Positions 32,067-41,465 of a DNA stretch of 64,000 nucleotides are shown here, in pieces; the first letter of the stretch is position 1; the number at the start of each line of letters is the position of its first letter. The position numbers and the translations under genes are program-made. Source of the stretch: Streptomyces luteolus (lineage in GTDB: Bacteria; Actinomycetota; Actinomycetes; Streptomycetales; Streptomycetaceae); NCBI RefSeq assembly GCF_029968015.1, contig NZ_JASCIS010000005.1:62001-126000 (forward strand), in the 5' to 3' direction. The notes under the pieces are model-generated. The model was not told the DNA's origin. It was given only the letters and a program-made list of their open reading frames with translations, and searched no databases.

Positions 32067-34534
32067 CGGGGCTCCGAAGCGCCGGACACGGGATCGGTGG
32101 CCACGGCCTCATCGCCGTCACCGCGCGGCGCGGGGAGGCCGGCCGGTGGCGTCGCCGGTGCGGCGGTCCGGTCGCCGACGCAGTCGTGGCTCTGCCTGCG
32201 TCCGGCTCCGGGACGCAGGCGGGCAAGGAGCGTGCCGCGGACCTCGGCGAAGACCGGGTCGGCCTGGTAGTCGCCGTGCCCGAGGATCGGCGCAGGCAGC
32301 GGCTGGCTCTCCGTACGGCCGTAGGCGAGGGGGTCCTTGAGGGCGGCGTGGTCGACGTCGGGGCCGCAGGCGCCGGGCAGGCCGATGGGGCCGCCGATGG
32401 GGTCGGTGGGCCGGTGCAGATTGCGCCAGCAGTCGACCTCGCGGTGCAGGGACATCAGGGCGGCGGGCCCGAAGTGGGCGGGGAACCAGTGGCCGTACAG
32501 CCTCTGCATCGGGGAGCCGTACGTGAGCAGGGCGACGCGGCGGCGCACGGAGGGGCGGAGCTGCCAGAGCGCGGAGGCGGCAAGGACGCTGCCCTGGGAG
32601 TGTCCCGAGATGACCAGGCGGCCGCCGGTCTGCCGGGTCCAAGTGGCCATGCGCCAGGTCAGGTCGGGCACGGCGCGCTCCGCGTAGCAGGGCGGGGCGA
32701 AGGGGTGGGCAGCGCGCGGCCAGAACGTGCCGACGTCCCACAGGATGCCGATGGTGCGGCGGGCCGAGGGGTCGCGGTAGGCGCGGCGGCCCCAGGTCAC
32801 GAAGAGTATGAAGCCGAAGCCGATCAGCCAGGAGCCGAGTGCCTGCGTGGTGTCCGCGACGCCCTCGATGAACGCGTGCGCCCCTTCGGCGGCCTCGCCG
32901 GGCACCTCCCGGGTCCCCCAGGCGCCGACGAGCGCGGCGGCGCCGAGCAGCAGCGTGAGGGCGGAGACGATGCCGACGATCACGGGGGCCTGGTCGGTGA
33001 GGGCGGCGAGGGCGCGGGTGTTCGCGATGCGGCGGGTGCGTTCGGTGTCGGGGCGCTCGCCCTCGTAGTCCCCGGGCACGCGGGCGATCTCCAGGCGGCT
33101 GCGGCGGCGGGTGCGCAGGCCGAGGACGACGGCGAGCAGCAGCACGACGGCGAGCAGGACAGGGATGACCGCTGACTGCCAGGTCAGGACGACGGGCGGG
33201 CCGAGGAAGGCGGCGCCGTCCGCGCCGGGCGTGCTGCCGTCGTCCAGCCAGTCGCCGACGCGCTGGGCGACGCCGCCGGACATGACGCCCCCGAGGGCGC
33301 ACGCCAGCATCGCGACAGCGGGGCCTCCGACGCCGCCGAGTACCGTGCCCGGTACGGCACTTCGGCGGTGCAGGGCCCAGGCGACCGCGGCGAGGGCGAG
33401 GACGAGCAGGCCCTGTACGAGGGCGATCACGCCGAACGTCTCGTCCCCCGGCAGGCGGCCCGAGGAGCGCCATGCGGGACGGTCCCAGGACGCGTAGACC
33501 ACCGCGAGGCCGAGGACTGCGAGGGCGGCGAGCGGCAGGGTCCGCACGACGCGGTCGAGGCGCTCGTCGAGGGTGCTCTCGCTGCGGCCGCGGCGGCAGA
33601 CGACGACCACGACGATCACGGCGCCGATGGCCAGGACCGCTTCGAGTACGACGCCGAAGGCGTGCAGGGCGGCGCTGGCCGCAGTGCGGTCGTAGCGGGC
33701 GGCGGACGTGCCGACGGCGGCGGCGACGGTGAGCAGCCCGGCGGCGGTGTGCGCGGCGCGCAGTCGGGCGACCAGGCGCCGTCCGTACCAGAACCCGGGG
33801 CGGCTCAGGGCGCTGCGCGAACCGTCCTCCTCGGGCTCGCTGTGGTGCGGCAGCGGCTGCTGGGACTCGTACGCGCTCCAGGTGCGCTGCGAGAGGTACC
33901 AGAGCAGGGCGGTGAGGGCCGCGGGGGCCAGGGCGGCGAGGGCGAGCCGGCGGCCGGGCTGCGTCCACCAGCCGGTACCGCTCTCGCTGGGCGCCAGGAA
34001 GCCGAGCCAGGCCCGGTCCTCGGCGCACGCGCGCGTGCCGGCGCACTGCCAGGCGGTGAGGTCGAGGGCGACCTCGCAGGCGGCGGCGACGAGCAGCACG
34101 GTGAGGGTCAGGGCGACGAGCCGCACGAGCATGCCGTACACGCTCACCGCGCGGCGCATGCCGTCGGCGGTGGGGCGCATCCAGTGGGCGAGGTTGACCA
34201 CCATGAACGGCAGGAGCAGCAGCCACAGGGCGCGGGCGCCGTTGCCCGAGGTGAGGTTGGACCAGACGTACGCCTCGGCGACCGGCTGGTCCGCGTAGTC
34301 CTGGGGGCGTTTCTCGGCGTCCACGTCGTTGGCGCGGCGGTGGACCGCGGCGGTCCTGTCGCCGGTGATCCGCACGGTGCTCGGGTCGTTGAGCATCTCC
34401 TGCGGTGTGGTGCCGCCGACTCCGTGGACGAGGAGTTCCAGGGCGATGCGGTCGCCTGCCTCGTCGGGTGCGGACGGTTCCGGAGGCGGCTGGTCCTGCC
34501 CCCGCTGTTCGGCTGTGTCGTTCACACGCCCCAC
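32036..34534 (-). CDS. Large integral membrane protein with alpha/beta-hydrolase (lipase-like) ends
   Basis: The 832-residue protein begins with a soluble segment LELLVHGVGGTTPQEML that looks like the oxyanion-hole strand of a lipase. About ten membrane helices follow in the middle, and the C-terminal soluble domain has the nucleophile elbow VISGHSQGSVLAA near 655-667, then YGSPMQRLYG and a His-bearing tail. So the hydrolase fold is split by a membrane insertion. Substrate unknown; a membrane esterase is likely. It converges on the beta-helix/AAA+ gene and its stop lies inside it. GTG at 34525 is an alternative start. Confidence 0.8.
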   Translation of the reverse strand: MGRVNDTAEQRGQDQPPPEPSAPDEAGDRIALELLVHGVGGTTPQEMLNDPSTVRITGDRTAAVHRRANDVDAEKRPQDYADQPVAEAYVWSNLTSGNGARALWLLLLPFMVVNLAHWMRPTADGMRRAVSVYGMLVRLVALTLTVLLVAAACEVALDLTAWQCAGTRACAEDRAWLGFLAPSESGTGWWTQPGRRLALAALAPAALTALLWYLSQRTWSAYESQQPLPHHSEPEEDGSRSALSRPGFWYGRRLVARLRAAHTAAGLLTVAAAVGTSAARYDRTAASAALHAFGVVLEAVLAIGAVIVVVVVCRRGRSESTLDERLDRVVRTLPLAALAVLGLAVVYASWDRPAWRSSGRLPGDETFGVIALVQGLLVLALAAVAWALHRRSAVPGTVLGGVGGPAVAMLACALGGVMSGGVAQRVGDWLDDGSTPGADGAAFLGPPVVLTWQSAVIPVLLAVVLLLAVVLGLRTRRRSRLEIARVPGDYEGERPDTERTRRIANTRALAALTDQAPVIVGIVSALTLLLGAAALVGAWGTREVPGEAAEGAHAFIEGVADTTQALGSWLIGFGFILFVTWGRRAYRDPSARRTIGILWDVGTFWPRAAHPFAPPCYAERAVPDLTWRMATWTRQTGGRLVISGHSQGSVLAASALWQLRPSVRRRVALLTYGSPMQRLYGHWFPAHFGPAALMSLHREVDCWRNLHRPTDPIGGPIGLPGACGPDVDHAALKDPLAYGRTESQPLPAPILGHGDYQADPVFAEVRGTLLARLRPGAGRRQSHDCVGDRTAAPATPPAGLPAPRGDGDEAVATDPVSGASEPRQGNSGRSSG

Positions 34535-34691
34535 TGGTCCCCCGACCCCCCGTGACTGTGCGGTTCATGGTGCGTGACCAGGATCCTCGTTCGCGGGCCC
34601 GCTGGGCACCCCTCGTCACGGAATCTCCCAAAGGTGTACGGTCCCGCCGCACGTCCGGGCGCCGGATCGGCTGTCAGTGCGGCGTGCGAGG

Positions 34692-35657
34692 ATGAAAACC
34701 CTCGTGACGGAGGGCGAAGGACGCGGACGGAACACGACGGAAGGACCGGGACCGGGCGTGAGCGAGAACCAGAACCTGCTCGCCGAGCAGCGCCGCGCCC
34801 TGATCCTGGACGAGGTCAGACGCCGGGGCGGTGTGCGGGTCAACGAACTCACCCGCAAGCTGGGCGTGTCCGACATGACGGTGCGGCGCGACCTGGACGC
34901 GCTCGCGCGGCAGGGCGTCCTGGAGAAGGTGCACGGCGGGGCGGTCCCGATCGTCGAGGCCAGCACGCACGAGCCGGGTTTCGAGGCCAAGTCGGGCCTT
35001 GAGCTGAGCGCGAAGGAGGACATCGCGCAGGCGGCGGCGGCACTGGTCGCTCCTGGCAGCGCCATCGCGCTCTCGGGCGGTACGACGACGTACGCACTGG
35101 CGCATCGCCTGGTCGACGTACCGGATCTGACGGTGGTGACCAACTCGGTCCGGGTGGCTGACGTGTTCCACACGGCGCAGCGGCTGGCAGCCAAGGGCCA
35201 GAGCGGGGCCACGGTGGTGCTGACGGGCGGGGTGCGCACGCCGTCGGACTCGCTGGTGGGCCCGGTCGCGGACCAGGCGATCCGTGCGCTCCACTTCGAC
35301 CTGCTGTTCCTCGGGGTGCACGGCATCTCGGTGGAGGCGGGGCTCTCCACGCCGAACCTCGCGGAGGCGGAGACGAACCGGAGTCTGGTGCGGTCCGCGC
35401 GCCGCGTCGTGGTGGTCGCGGACCACACCAAGTGGGGCACGGTGGGCCTGAGTTCGTTCGCGTCGCTCGAGCAGGTGGACACGTGGGTGACGGACGCGGG
35501 GCTTCCGGCAGAGGTGCGTACGGAGATCTCCGAGCGGCTGAACCGACTGGTCGTCGCGGGCGAGGCGTCGGGGGACGGCGCAGGTGAGGAGAGCGGCGAG
35601 GAGAGCGGGCGGGAGAGCGGGCAGGAGAGCGGCGAAGGCGCTTCGGCGGAGGCCTGA
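34692..35657 (+). CDS. DeoR/GlpR-family transcriptional regulator
   Basis: About 320 residues. The N-terminal winged helix reads EQRRALILDEVRRRGGVRVNEL and SDMTVRRDLDAL, the DeoR hallmark. The C-terminal sugar-phosphate-sensing domain has ALSGGTTTYALAHRL, VVTNSVRVAD, VLTGGVRTPSDSLVGP and VVVADHTKWG. It should repress a sugar or sugar-phosphate utilisation operon that is not visible beside it. The C terminus ends in a Gly-Glu-Ser repeat made by a 12-bp tandem repeat. A GTG at 34758 (VSENQNLLAEQ) is an equally possible start. Confidence 0.9.
   Translation: MKTLVTEGEGRGRNTTEGPGPGVSENQNLLAEQRRALILDEVRRRGGVRVNELTRKLGVSDMTVRRDLDALARQGVLEKVHGGAVPIVEASTHEPGFEAKSGLELSAKEDIAQAAAALVAPGSAIALSGGTTTYALAHRLVDVPDLTVVTNSVRVADVFHTAQRLAAKGQSGATVVLTGGVRTPSDSLVGPVADQAIRALHFDLLFLGVHGISVEAGLSTPNLAEAETNRSLVRSARRVVVVADHTKWGTVGLSSFASLEQVDTWVTDAGLPAEVRTEISERLNRLVVAGEASGDGAGEESGEESGRESGQESGEGASAEA
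35586..35633 (+). repeat. 12-bp in-frame tandem repeat in the deoR-family gene
   Basis: Four units close to GAGGAGAGCGGC encode the GEESGEESGRESGQESG tail of the regulator. The unit length keeps the frame. Confidence 0.85.
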
Positions 35658-35780
35658 GCGGCTGCCCGAGCCGCATCCGGGAGTCGTGCCAACGCCTCGC
35701 TCCCTACAGACATATGACGGGCCGCCAGCTATGGTGACCGGGCCCGATCGACCACCGTCTCCCGTGGGGGTGCTGCGTCC

Positions 35781-36266
35781 ATGGCCCGCCAACTGAGCCC
35801 TGTGGGGCTCGACTTCGTCGGCACCGCTCCGGTGCGCCTGGTGTTCGCGCGGCAGTTGTCCGCACCGCCCGCCGCCGTGTACCGGGCGCTCGCCGAGGAC
35901 GTGACGGGCTGGACCGCGTGGTTCAGGGCCGTGACGCTGTGCCGGCCGACCGCCGACGGCGCGGGACGCGAGGTGAAGCTGGTCGGCGGCGGGCACCTTC
36001 ACGAGACGATCATGGCCACCGATCCGGACGAGCGGTACGCGTACCGCGTGGACACGGTGAACGCACCCGGCCTCCGGGCTCTCGTCGAGGAGTGGCTGCT
36101 GACCCCCGCGGGGACCGGGACGCGGGTGCAGTGGACGTTCGCCGCGGACGGGTCCGCACCGCTGCGCGCCCTGCTGAAGCTGGCGCGGCCTGCCCTGGGG
36201 CGCTCGTTCCAGGACGCCGCGGGCCGGCTCGACAAGAGGATCGCGGCGAACTCCTCGCAGAGCTGA
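35781..36266 (+). CDS. SRPBCC family protein
   Basis: A 161-residue START/Bet v1-like protein: RLVFARQLSAPPAAVYRALAEDVTGWTAWF, the strand-helix opening of polyketide-cyclase/AHSA1-type proteins (given here as one motif near 17-46 with key residues ARQL, VYRAL and WTAWF), and a long C-terminal helix ending GRSFQDAAGRLDKRI. It likely binds a hydrophobic ligand. No catalytic residue can be named. It is followed closely by the convergent Cds1-like gene. Confidence 0.8.
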   Translation: MARQLSPVGLDFVGTAPVRLVFARQLSAPPAAVYRALAEDVTGWTAWFRAVTLCRPTADGAGREVKLVGGGHLHETIMATDPDERYAYRVDTVNAPGLRALVEEWLLTPAGTGTRVQWTFAADGSAPLRALLKLARPALGRSFQDAAGRLDKRIAANSSQS

Positions 36267-36280
36267 ACCCGGCCTGCGGG

Positions 36281-37417
36281 CTACTCCTGGGGCCACACCC
36301 CGGTCGCGAGCAGGGTTTCGATCGCCGCGGTGTACGGCCGGATGTCCAGGCCCTGTTCGGCGAGCCAGCTGTCCGAGTAGTACTTGTCGAGGTAGCGGTC
36401 GCCCGGGTCGCAGAGGAGGGTGACGACGCTGCCCGTGCGGCCCTCGGCGACCATCTCGGCGACGATCTTCAGGGAGCTCCACAGACCGGTCCCCGTCGAA
36501 CCGCCCGCCTTGCGGCCGATGGCCTGCTCCAGGGCGCGTACGGCGGCGACGCTGGCGGCGTCCGGCACCTTCATCATCCGGTCGATGGCGCCGGGCACGA
36601 AGCTGGGCTCCATCCGCGGGCGTCCGATGCCCTCGATACGGGAGCCGCAGTCGCTGGTGCAGTCCGGGTCGTCGTTGACCCAGCCGTCGAAGAAGCAGGA
36701 GTTCTCCGGGTCGGGCACGCAGATGCGGGTGTCGTGCTGCATGTAGTGGACGTAGCGCGCGATGGTGGCCGATGTACCGCCGGTGCCTGCGGTGGCGACG
36801 ATCCACGCGGGCTCCGGGTAGCGCTCCAACCGCAGCTGCTGGTAGATCGATTCGGCGATGTTGTTGTTGCCGCGCCAGTCCGTGGCCCGCTCCGCGTACG
36901 TGAACTGGTCCATGTAGTGGCCGCCGGTGCGGACGGCGAGGTCCGCGGCCTCCTCGTACACCTTCGGCGGGTCGTCGACGAAGTGGCAGCGGGCGCCGTG
37001 GAATTCGATCAGGCGGACCTTCTCGCGGCTGGTGGTGCGCGGCATCACGGCGATGAAGGGCACGCCGATCAGCTTCGCGAAGTACGCCTCGGAGACGGCC
37101 GTCGAGCCGCTGGACGCCTCGATGACGGGGCGGTCGGGGCGGATCCAGCCGTTGCACAGGCCGTAGAGGAACAGTGAGCGGGCGAGGCGGTGTTTGAGGC
37201 TGCCGGTGGGGTGGGTCGACTCGTCCTTCAGGTACAGGTCGATGCCCCACTCCTCGGGGAGGGGGAAGCGCAGCAGATGGGTGTCGGCGGAGCGGTTGGC
37301 GTCCGCCTGCACTTTGCGTACGGCTTCGTTCAGCCAGTCGCGGTAGGCCGCGTCGCTGCGGTCCACGTCGAGGGTGGTCATGGCCTTCGGGGCCCCGGGC
37401 TGCTGTGTGGTGCTCAC
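36281..37417 (-). CDS. cds1: PLP-dependent cysteine synthase-family enzyme, Cds1 (cysteine desulfhydrase)-like
   Basis: The 378-residue protein is a fold-type II PLP enzyme. The PLP lysine lies in [11 protein letters not shown], the substrate loop in [17 protein letters not shown], and the phosphate-binding glycines in [16 protein letters not shown]. The [21 protein letters not shown] signature and the extra Cys-rich insertion ([10 protein letters not shown]) match the Cds1-type actinobacterial proteins, of which the mycobacterial one breaks cysteine to H2S, pyruvate and ammonia. AAGGAG six bases before the GTG at 37417 supports this start. An in-frame ATG 33 codons upstream (37516) also has a good ribosome site (AAAGAGGTG), so a longer form is possible. 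Confidence 0.85.
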   Translation of the reverse strand: MSTTQQPGAPKAMTTLDVDRSDAAYRDWLNEAVRKVQADANRSADTHLLRFPLPEEWGIDLYLKDESTHPTGSLKHRLARSLFLYGLCNGWIRPDRPVIEASSGSTAVSEAYFAKLIGVPFIAVMPRTTSREKVRLIEFHGARCHFVDDPPKVYEEAADLAVRTGGHYMDQFTYAERATDWRGNNNIAESIYQQLRLERYPEPAWIVATAGTGGTSATIARYVHYMQHDTRICVPDPENSCFFDGWVNDDPDCTSDCGSRIEGIGRPRMEPSFVPGAIDRMMKVPDAASVAAVRALEQAIGRKAGGSTGTGLWSSLKIVAEMVAEGRTGSVVTLLCDPGDRYLDKYYSDSWLAEQGLDIRPYTAAIETLLATGVWPQE

Positions 37418-37713
37418 GCGCCGCTCCTTAGCGTCTCGCCCGGCCCTGGGAGATCCGTGGGGGACCCGGTCGGACAGCTCGATGATAGACACCTTCAGCA
37501 CGCTTCTCACCTGCATAAACACCTCTTTGAGCAGATCAAAGGAAGACCGTGGGGACAGTCGTCGGGCGCCCGTGCGCGCCCCAGGGCTCCCGCCCCCGCG
37601 CCCCCGGCGGGAATGGCCGGGCGCGTGCCGTCGTTGGGGGCACTGGTGCTCGACCTCGCGGGCGGGCACACTGCAGATCGACGGTGCACCGATCGGACGA
37701 GGGGGCGGGCGGG
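37418..37713. other. Divergent promoter region of the Cds1-like gene
   Basis: Holds an in-frame upstream ATG for the minus-strand gene with AAAGAGGTG in front (start at 37516), which would be either an N-terminal extension or a short leader. The rest is GC-rich with no supported gene. Confidence 0.4.
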
Positions 37714-38043
37714 ATGGCGGAGCCGGAGTTCACGGCCAAGGGTGTGCGGATCGGGCGGCGGCTGCGCTCGCTGACCCGGGCCGGACAGGTGCGGATCAGC
37801 GGCGGCCGCCTGGAGTTGCTGACCAGCTACGGCAGCGAGATCGACAGCGCCCCGCTCGCCGCCGTCTCGGCGGGCCGCCCCTGGTTCGGCCCGGACGACA
37901 AGGCGCAGGCCACGGTCAACGGCACGCGGTACTCGCTGACGCTCGGCGAGGACGACCCCGGTCCCGGTGAGGCGGGCCCGCCGTCGGTGCGGCGGTTCAT
38001 CGACGCGGTGCACCGCGCGGGCGGGCGGCTTTCGGGCGCCTGA
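37714..38043 (+). CDS. Small conserved actinomycete protein of unknown function
   Basis: A 109-residue soluble protein starting [20 protein letters not shown]. Alternating hydrophobic strands ([27 protein letters not shown]) suggest a small beta-sandwich ending in a helix ([14 protein letters not shown]). GGGGGCGGGCGGG precedes the ATG. Coding is supported by strong third-position GC. I recognise no named family. Confidence 0.75.
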   Translation: MAEPEFTAKGVRIGRRLRSLTRAGQVRISGGRLELLTSYGSEIDSAPLAAVSAGRPWFGPDDKAQATVNGTRYSLTLGEDDPGPGEAGPPSVRRFIDAVHRAGGRLSGA

Positions 38044-38358
38044 CCGGCGGATATCGGGCCCCGGTGCGGAGCACGGCTCGCGAGGGCGGAACGGGCGGGC
38101 GGTACGGGCGGGCGGTACGGGGCTGTGATACCCGCGGGCGCCACTGCGCGCAAGAGGCGTGAACGGACGCCGAGTTGCGGAGCCGCACCCCTTCAGTCAC
38201 TCTGGTCACACATCACTCAGGGTTTATCGGCGGTCACGCTGCGACCCGGCGTCCACCGCCTTCAGCAGCAGGCAGCACTGTGGGATCCAGGGGCGCTCGG
38301 CGTTCCCGGATCCGTATGTCGTCTTCTTCCGGACCTCACCATTCGGGGAGTCGCAGCC
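38044..38358. other. Intergenic region upstream of the anti-sigma ATPase
   Basis: About 315 bases without a supported gene. Short GGCGGTACGGGC direct repeats occur near 38095-38120. An AT-richer patch (TCACACATCACTCAGGGTTTA) near 38205-38225 is the likely promoter area of the downstream ATPase. Confidence 0.45.
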
Positions 38359-38826
38359 GTGATCAGCAAGCCGAGCAGGCACTGCACGGTGGAGCTCCAA
38401 GCCCTGCCGTCACGCATCGGAAAAGTCCGCGGAATCATCTCTGCCCAACTGCGTCACTGGCACCTCGATCCGTTGATCGAGCTCGCCGAACTCGGAGTCA
38501 CCGAGCTTCTCACCAACGTCCACCGGCACGCCGGTCCGGACAAGAAGTGCACCGTGGAGATCGAGTTGCTGCTCGACCGGCTCACGGTCTCCGTGCACGA
38601 CCGCGATCCCCGCATGCCCGAACTGCGCGCGGCCGCCGCCCTCGACACCTGCGGGCGCGGTCTCGCCCTGGTCGCGGCGGTCAGCGAGGCCTGGGGCGCC
38701 CGGCCCGAGGGGGACCGCGGCAAGGTCGTCTGGTTCACCCTCCCCGCGCTCGCGTCCGACGTGGCGACGCCCGCGCTCAGCGCCTACGCGCCACAGGCTC
38801 CCGCCCGGTCGGCCTTCGCCGGCTGA
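38359..38826 (+). CDS. ATP-binding anti-sigma-factor-like protein (RsbW/SpoIIAB type)
   Basis: A 155-residue GHKL ATPase domain protein. The N box is ELGVTELLTNVHRHAG with the Glu and Asn that bind magnesium; the G1 box appears as DTCGRGLALVAA. It is the HATPase_c_2 type common in streptomycetes, where such proteins phosphorylate STAS antagonists or bind sigma factors. GGGGAG eight bases before the GTG decides the start. No partner gene is adjacent, though a STAS protein is encoded at 62546-62983. Confidence 0.88.
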   Translation: MISKPSRHCTVELQALPSRIGKVRGIISAQLRHWHLDPLIELAELGVTELLTNVHRHAGPDKKCTVEIELLLDRLTVSVHDRDPRMPELRAAAALDTCGRGLALVAAVSEAWGARPEGDRGKVVWFTLPALASDVATPALSAYAPQAPARSAFAG

Positions 38827-38894
38827 CCGGGCGGTTGAGAATCCGTCCGCGGTAGGGCCCACCGGGACCCACCCAGCCCCACCGCGTCGGGGCG

Positions 38895-41465
38895 TCACTC
38901 CGTGGCGATCGCGCGCAGTACGTCGAGACGCGCCGCGCGACGGGCCGGACGCCACCCGGCGAGCGCTCCCGCCGCGAGCCCGACGAGGGCGACGACCGCG
39001 AGCTGCGCGGGCGGCACGGCGAACGCGAAGTCGCTGTCGCCGGTGCCCTGCGAGGCCTGGACGAGGACCCACCCGAGGAATCCGCCGAGCGCGAGCCCGC
39101 CCGCCGTACCGAAGGCGGCGACCAGGACCGACTCCCAGCGGACCATCGCCCGCAGCTGGGCGCGGGTCTGGCCGACGGCGCGCAGCAGGCCGAGTTCACG
39201 GGTGCGCTCGTGGACGGCGAGGGTCAGGGTGTTGGCGATGCCGAGCAGCGCGATCAGGACCGCGAGGGCGAGCATCGCGTACACCAGGGTCAGCATCATG
39301 TCGATGCCGCCGGCCGAGGACTGTGCGTACTCCTCGCGGGTCTGCACCTCAGGATTGCCGTACGCGGCGGCCGTCTCCTCGACGGCGGCCTCGCCGGATG
39401 CAGTATCCACGCCGTCCTTGAAGGTGACGGCGACGACGGAGTCGGAGTCCTGGCCGCGGTGCGGGGCCCAGGCCTCGCGGGTGAGGACGTAGTCACCGGC
39501 GAGTTCGGGCTGTGCGTAGACCGCGCGGACGGTGAAGCTCTCCTGGGTGCCGTCGGTGAAGGCGAGTCGGGTGCGGTCGCCGAGGGCGAGGCCGCGGCGT
39601 TCGGCTTCGGGGGCGGAGAGCGCGAGGCCGTCGGTGCCGAGGGCGGCCAGGTCTCCGCGTACGGAGCCCAGGTCCAGGCCCCGCGCGAGGGCGACGGGGT
39701 CGGTGACCGTCAACTGGCGCCCCGCGCCGTCGACTTCGGCGACGCCACGGCCGAGCCCGACCGCGCTCTCGACCTCGGGCAGCTCGGCGACCTTGCCCGC
39801 GAGTTCGGGGCTGAGGCCGCTGCCGCCCGCGCCGAACGAAGGCGCGCTGATGGCGACGTCACCGGCGAAGGAGCGGTCGACGGTCTGGTTCATGGTGGCC
39901 TTGAGGGAGGCGCCGAAGACCGTGAACAGGGCGACCACGGCGACGCCGATCATGAGCGCGCTCGCGGTCGCGGCGGTGCGCCTGGGGCTGCGCAGCGCGT
40001 TGCGCCCGGCCAGACCTCCGGGGACACCGCGCGTACGGGCCAGGGGGCGGGTGAGGACGCGGAGCACGGCGGTCGAGGCGGCCGGGCCGAGCACCACGAA
40101 CGCGGCGAGCGCCAGGACGGCCCCGGTGCCGGCGAGCCAGATCGACGGGGTGACGAGCACCCCGGCCAGGGTCGTACCGAGGGCGATCAGTGCGAGGGCG
40201 AGCCCCGCGACGGTACGGCCGCGGGCGGTGCCCGACTGGTCGACGGCGGTCTCCCGGAGCGCGGCGAGCGGCGCGGTGCGTCCGGCCCGCACGGCCGGGA
40301 GCAGGGCCGAGCCGAGGCAGACCACGATCCCGACGGCGAGAGGCAGCCCGAGCGAGAGCGCGCTGATCACCAACTCGCCCTCGGGGAACGGGAATCCGAT
40401 CGCCGGGAAGAGCGCCTGAAGTCCGGCGGCGACCCCGATGCCGCCGAGCAGCCCGGCCGCGGAGGCGACGACGGCGACCACGGCCGCCTCGGCGAGCGCG
40501 GCGCCCACGACCTGCCCGCGCGCCGCGCCGAGGGCACGCAACAGGGCGTTCTCGCGGGTGCGTTGGGCGACGACGATGGCGAAGGTGTTGTGGATCGAGA
40601 ACGTCGCGACGAGCAGCGCGACGCCCGAGAAGACGAGCAGGAAGGTCGTGAACAGGTCGAGGAACTGCCCGGAGATCATGTCGGTGTTCTCGGTGGTGGC
40701 CGCCTCACCGGTGATGGCCTCGACGCCCTTGGGCAGTACGGGAGTCAGCGCGTCGACGAGTTCCTGCTGACCGGTGCCGGGAGCGGCGCGGACCTGGATC
40801 GACGCGGCCTCGCCGGGCTGCGGCGTCAGGTACTTCTCGGCGTCGGCCCGGGTCATGCCGGTGAACGTGGTCTGCGCCATGCCGTCGGCACCGCCGAAGG
40901 TGGCGAGTCCGACGATCGTGACGCGCACCGGGTCGGGGGTGCGCAGGACCGTGCTGTCGCCGATCGTCAACCCGCCCGTCGCGGCGGCGCCCCGGTTCAC
41001 CACGACCTCACCGCCGCGCTCCGGTGCGCGCCCCTCGGCGAGGCGGTACGGGTTGAGGCGGGTGTCCTTGATCCAGTTCCCGGCGAGCGTGGGCGGGCCC
41101 TGGCCGCCGATGGGTTCGCCGTCGGCGCCCACGAGTTGACCGGGTCCCTGGATGTCCGCCTCGGCCGCGGCGACGCCGGGCACCTGCGCGACGCGGGTGG
41201 CCAGGTCGGCGTCGACGGGGCCGCGCACGCCCTGGGACTGGCCGGGCGTGGTGATGGTGTCGGCGCTGCGGACGACGGCGTCGGTGCCGCTCGTGGCCCC
41301 GGCGAACATCGAGTCGAAGCTCGTGCGCAGGGTGTCGCCCATGACCAGGGTGCCGGTCAGGAAGGCGACGCCGAGCAGCACGGCCGCGAACGTACCGGCG
41401 AAGCGGCGTTTGTGGGCGCGGAGGGAGGTGAGGCTGATCCGCGCGGTGGCGGACGCGGAGCTCAT
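38895..41465 (-). CDS. FtsX-like ABC transporter permease (MacB type, fused pair)
   Basis: An 856-residue permease with an N-terminal helix, a large extracytoplasmic domain, three helices (TFLLVFSGVALLVATFSIHNTF onward), a second duplicated half with its own outside domain and three final helices (LVYAMLALAVLIALLGIANTL region). Two FtsX domains are therefore joined in one chain, the usual Gram-positive form. QRTRENALLRALGA and HERTRELGLLRAVG are the coupling segments that contact the ATPase. The start overlaps the ATPase stop (ATGA). Probable export of a peptide, lipid or drug under TetR control. Confidence 0.94.
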   Translation of the reverse strand: MSSASATARISLTSLRAHKRRFAGTFAAVLLGVAFLTGTLVMGDTLRTSFDSMFAGATSGTDAVVRSADTITTPGQSQGVRGPVDADLATRVAQVPGVAAAEADIQGPGQLVGADGEPIGGQGPPTLAGNWIKDTRLNPYRLAEGRAPERGGEVVVNRGAAATGGLTIGDSTVLRTPDPVRVTIVGLATFGGADGMAQTTFTGMTRADAEKYLTPQPGEAASIQVRAAPGTGQQELVDALTPVLPKGVEAITGEAATTENTDMISGQFLDLFTTFLLVFSGVALLVATFSIHNTFAIVVAQRTRENALLRALGAARGQVVGAALAEAAVVAVVASAAGLLGGIGVAAGLQALFPAIGFPFPEGELVISALSLGLPLAVGIVVCLGSALLPAVRAGRTAPLAALRETAVDQSGTARGRTVAGLALALIALGTTLAGVLVTPSIWLAGTGAVLALAAFVVLGPAASTAVLRVLTRPLARTRGVPGGLAGRNALRSPRRTAATASALMIGVAVVALFTVFGASLKATMNQTVDRSFAGDVAISAPSFGAGGSGLSPELAGKVAELPEVESAVGLGRGVAEVDGAGRQLTVTDPVALARGLDLGSVRGDLAALGTDGLALSAPEAERRGLALGDRTRLAFTDGTQESFTVRAVYAQPELAGDYVLTREAWAPHRGQDSDSVVAVTFKDGVDTASGEAAVEETAAAYGNPEVQTREEYAQSSAGGIDMMLTLVYAMLALAVLIALLGIANTLTLAVHERTRELGLLRAVGQTRAQLRAMVRWESVLVAAFGTAGGLALGGFLGWVLVQASQGTGDSDFAFAVPPAQLAVVALVGLAAGALAGWRPARRAARLDVLRAIATE

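Noticed and set aside
34674..37250. Minus-strand frame of 858 codons spanning deoR and SRPBCC genes
   Set aside because: Runs across two real plus-strand genes and the real minus-strand Cds1-like gene in the wrong frame.
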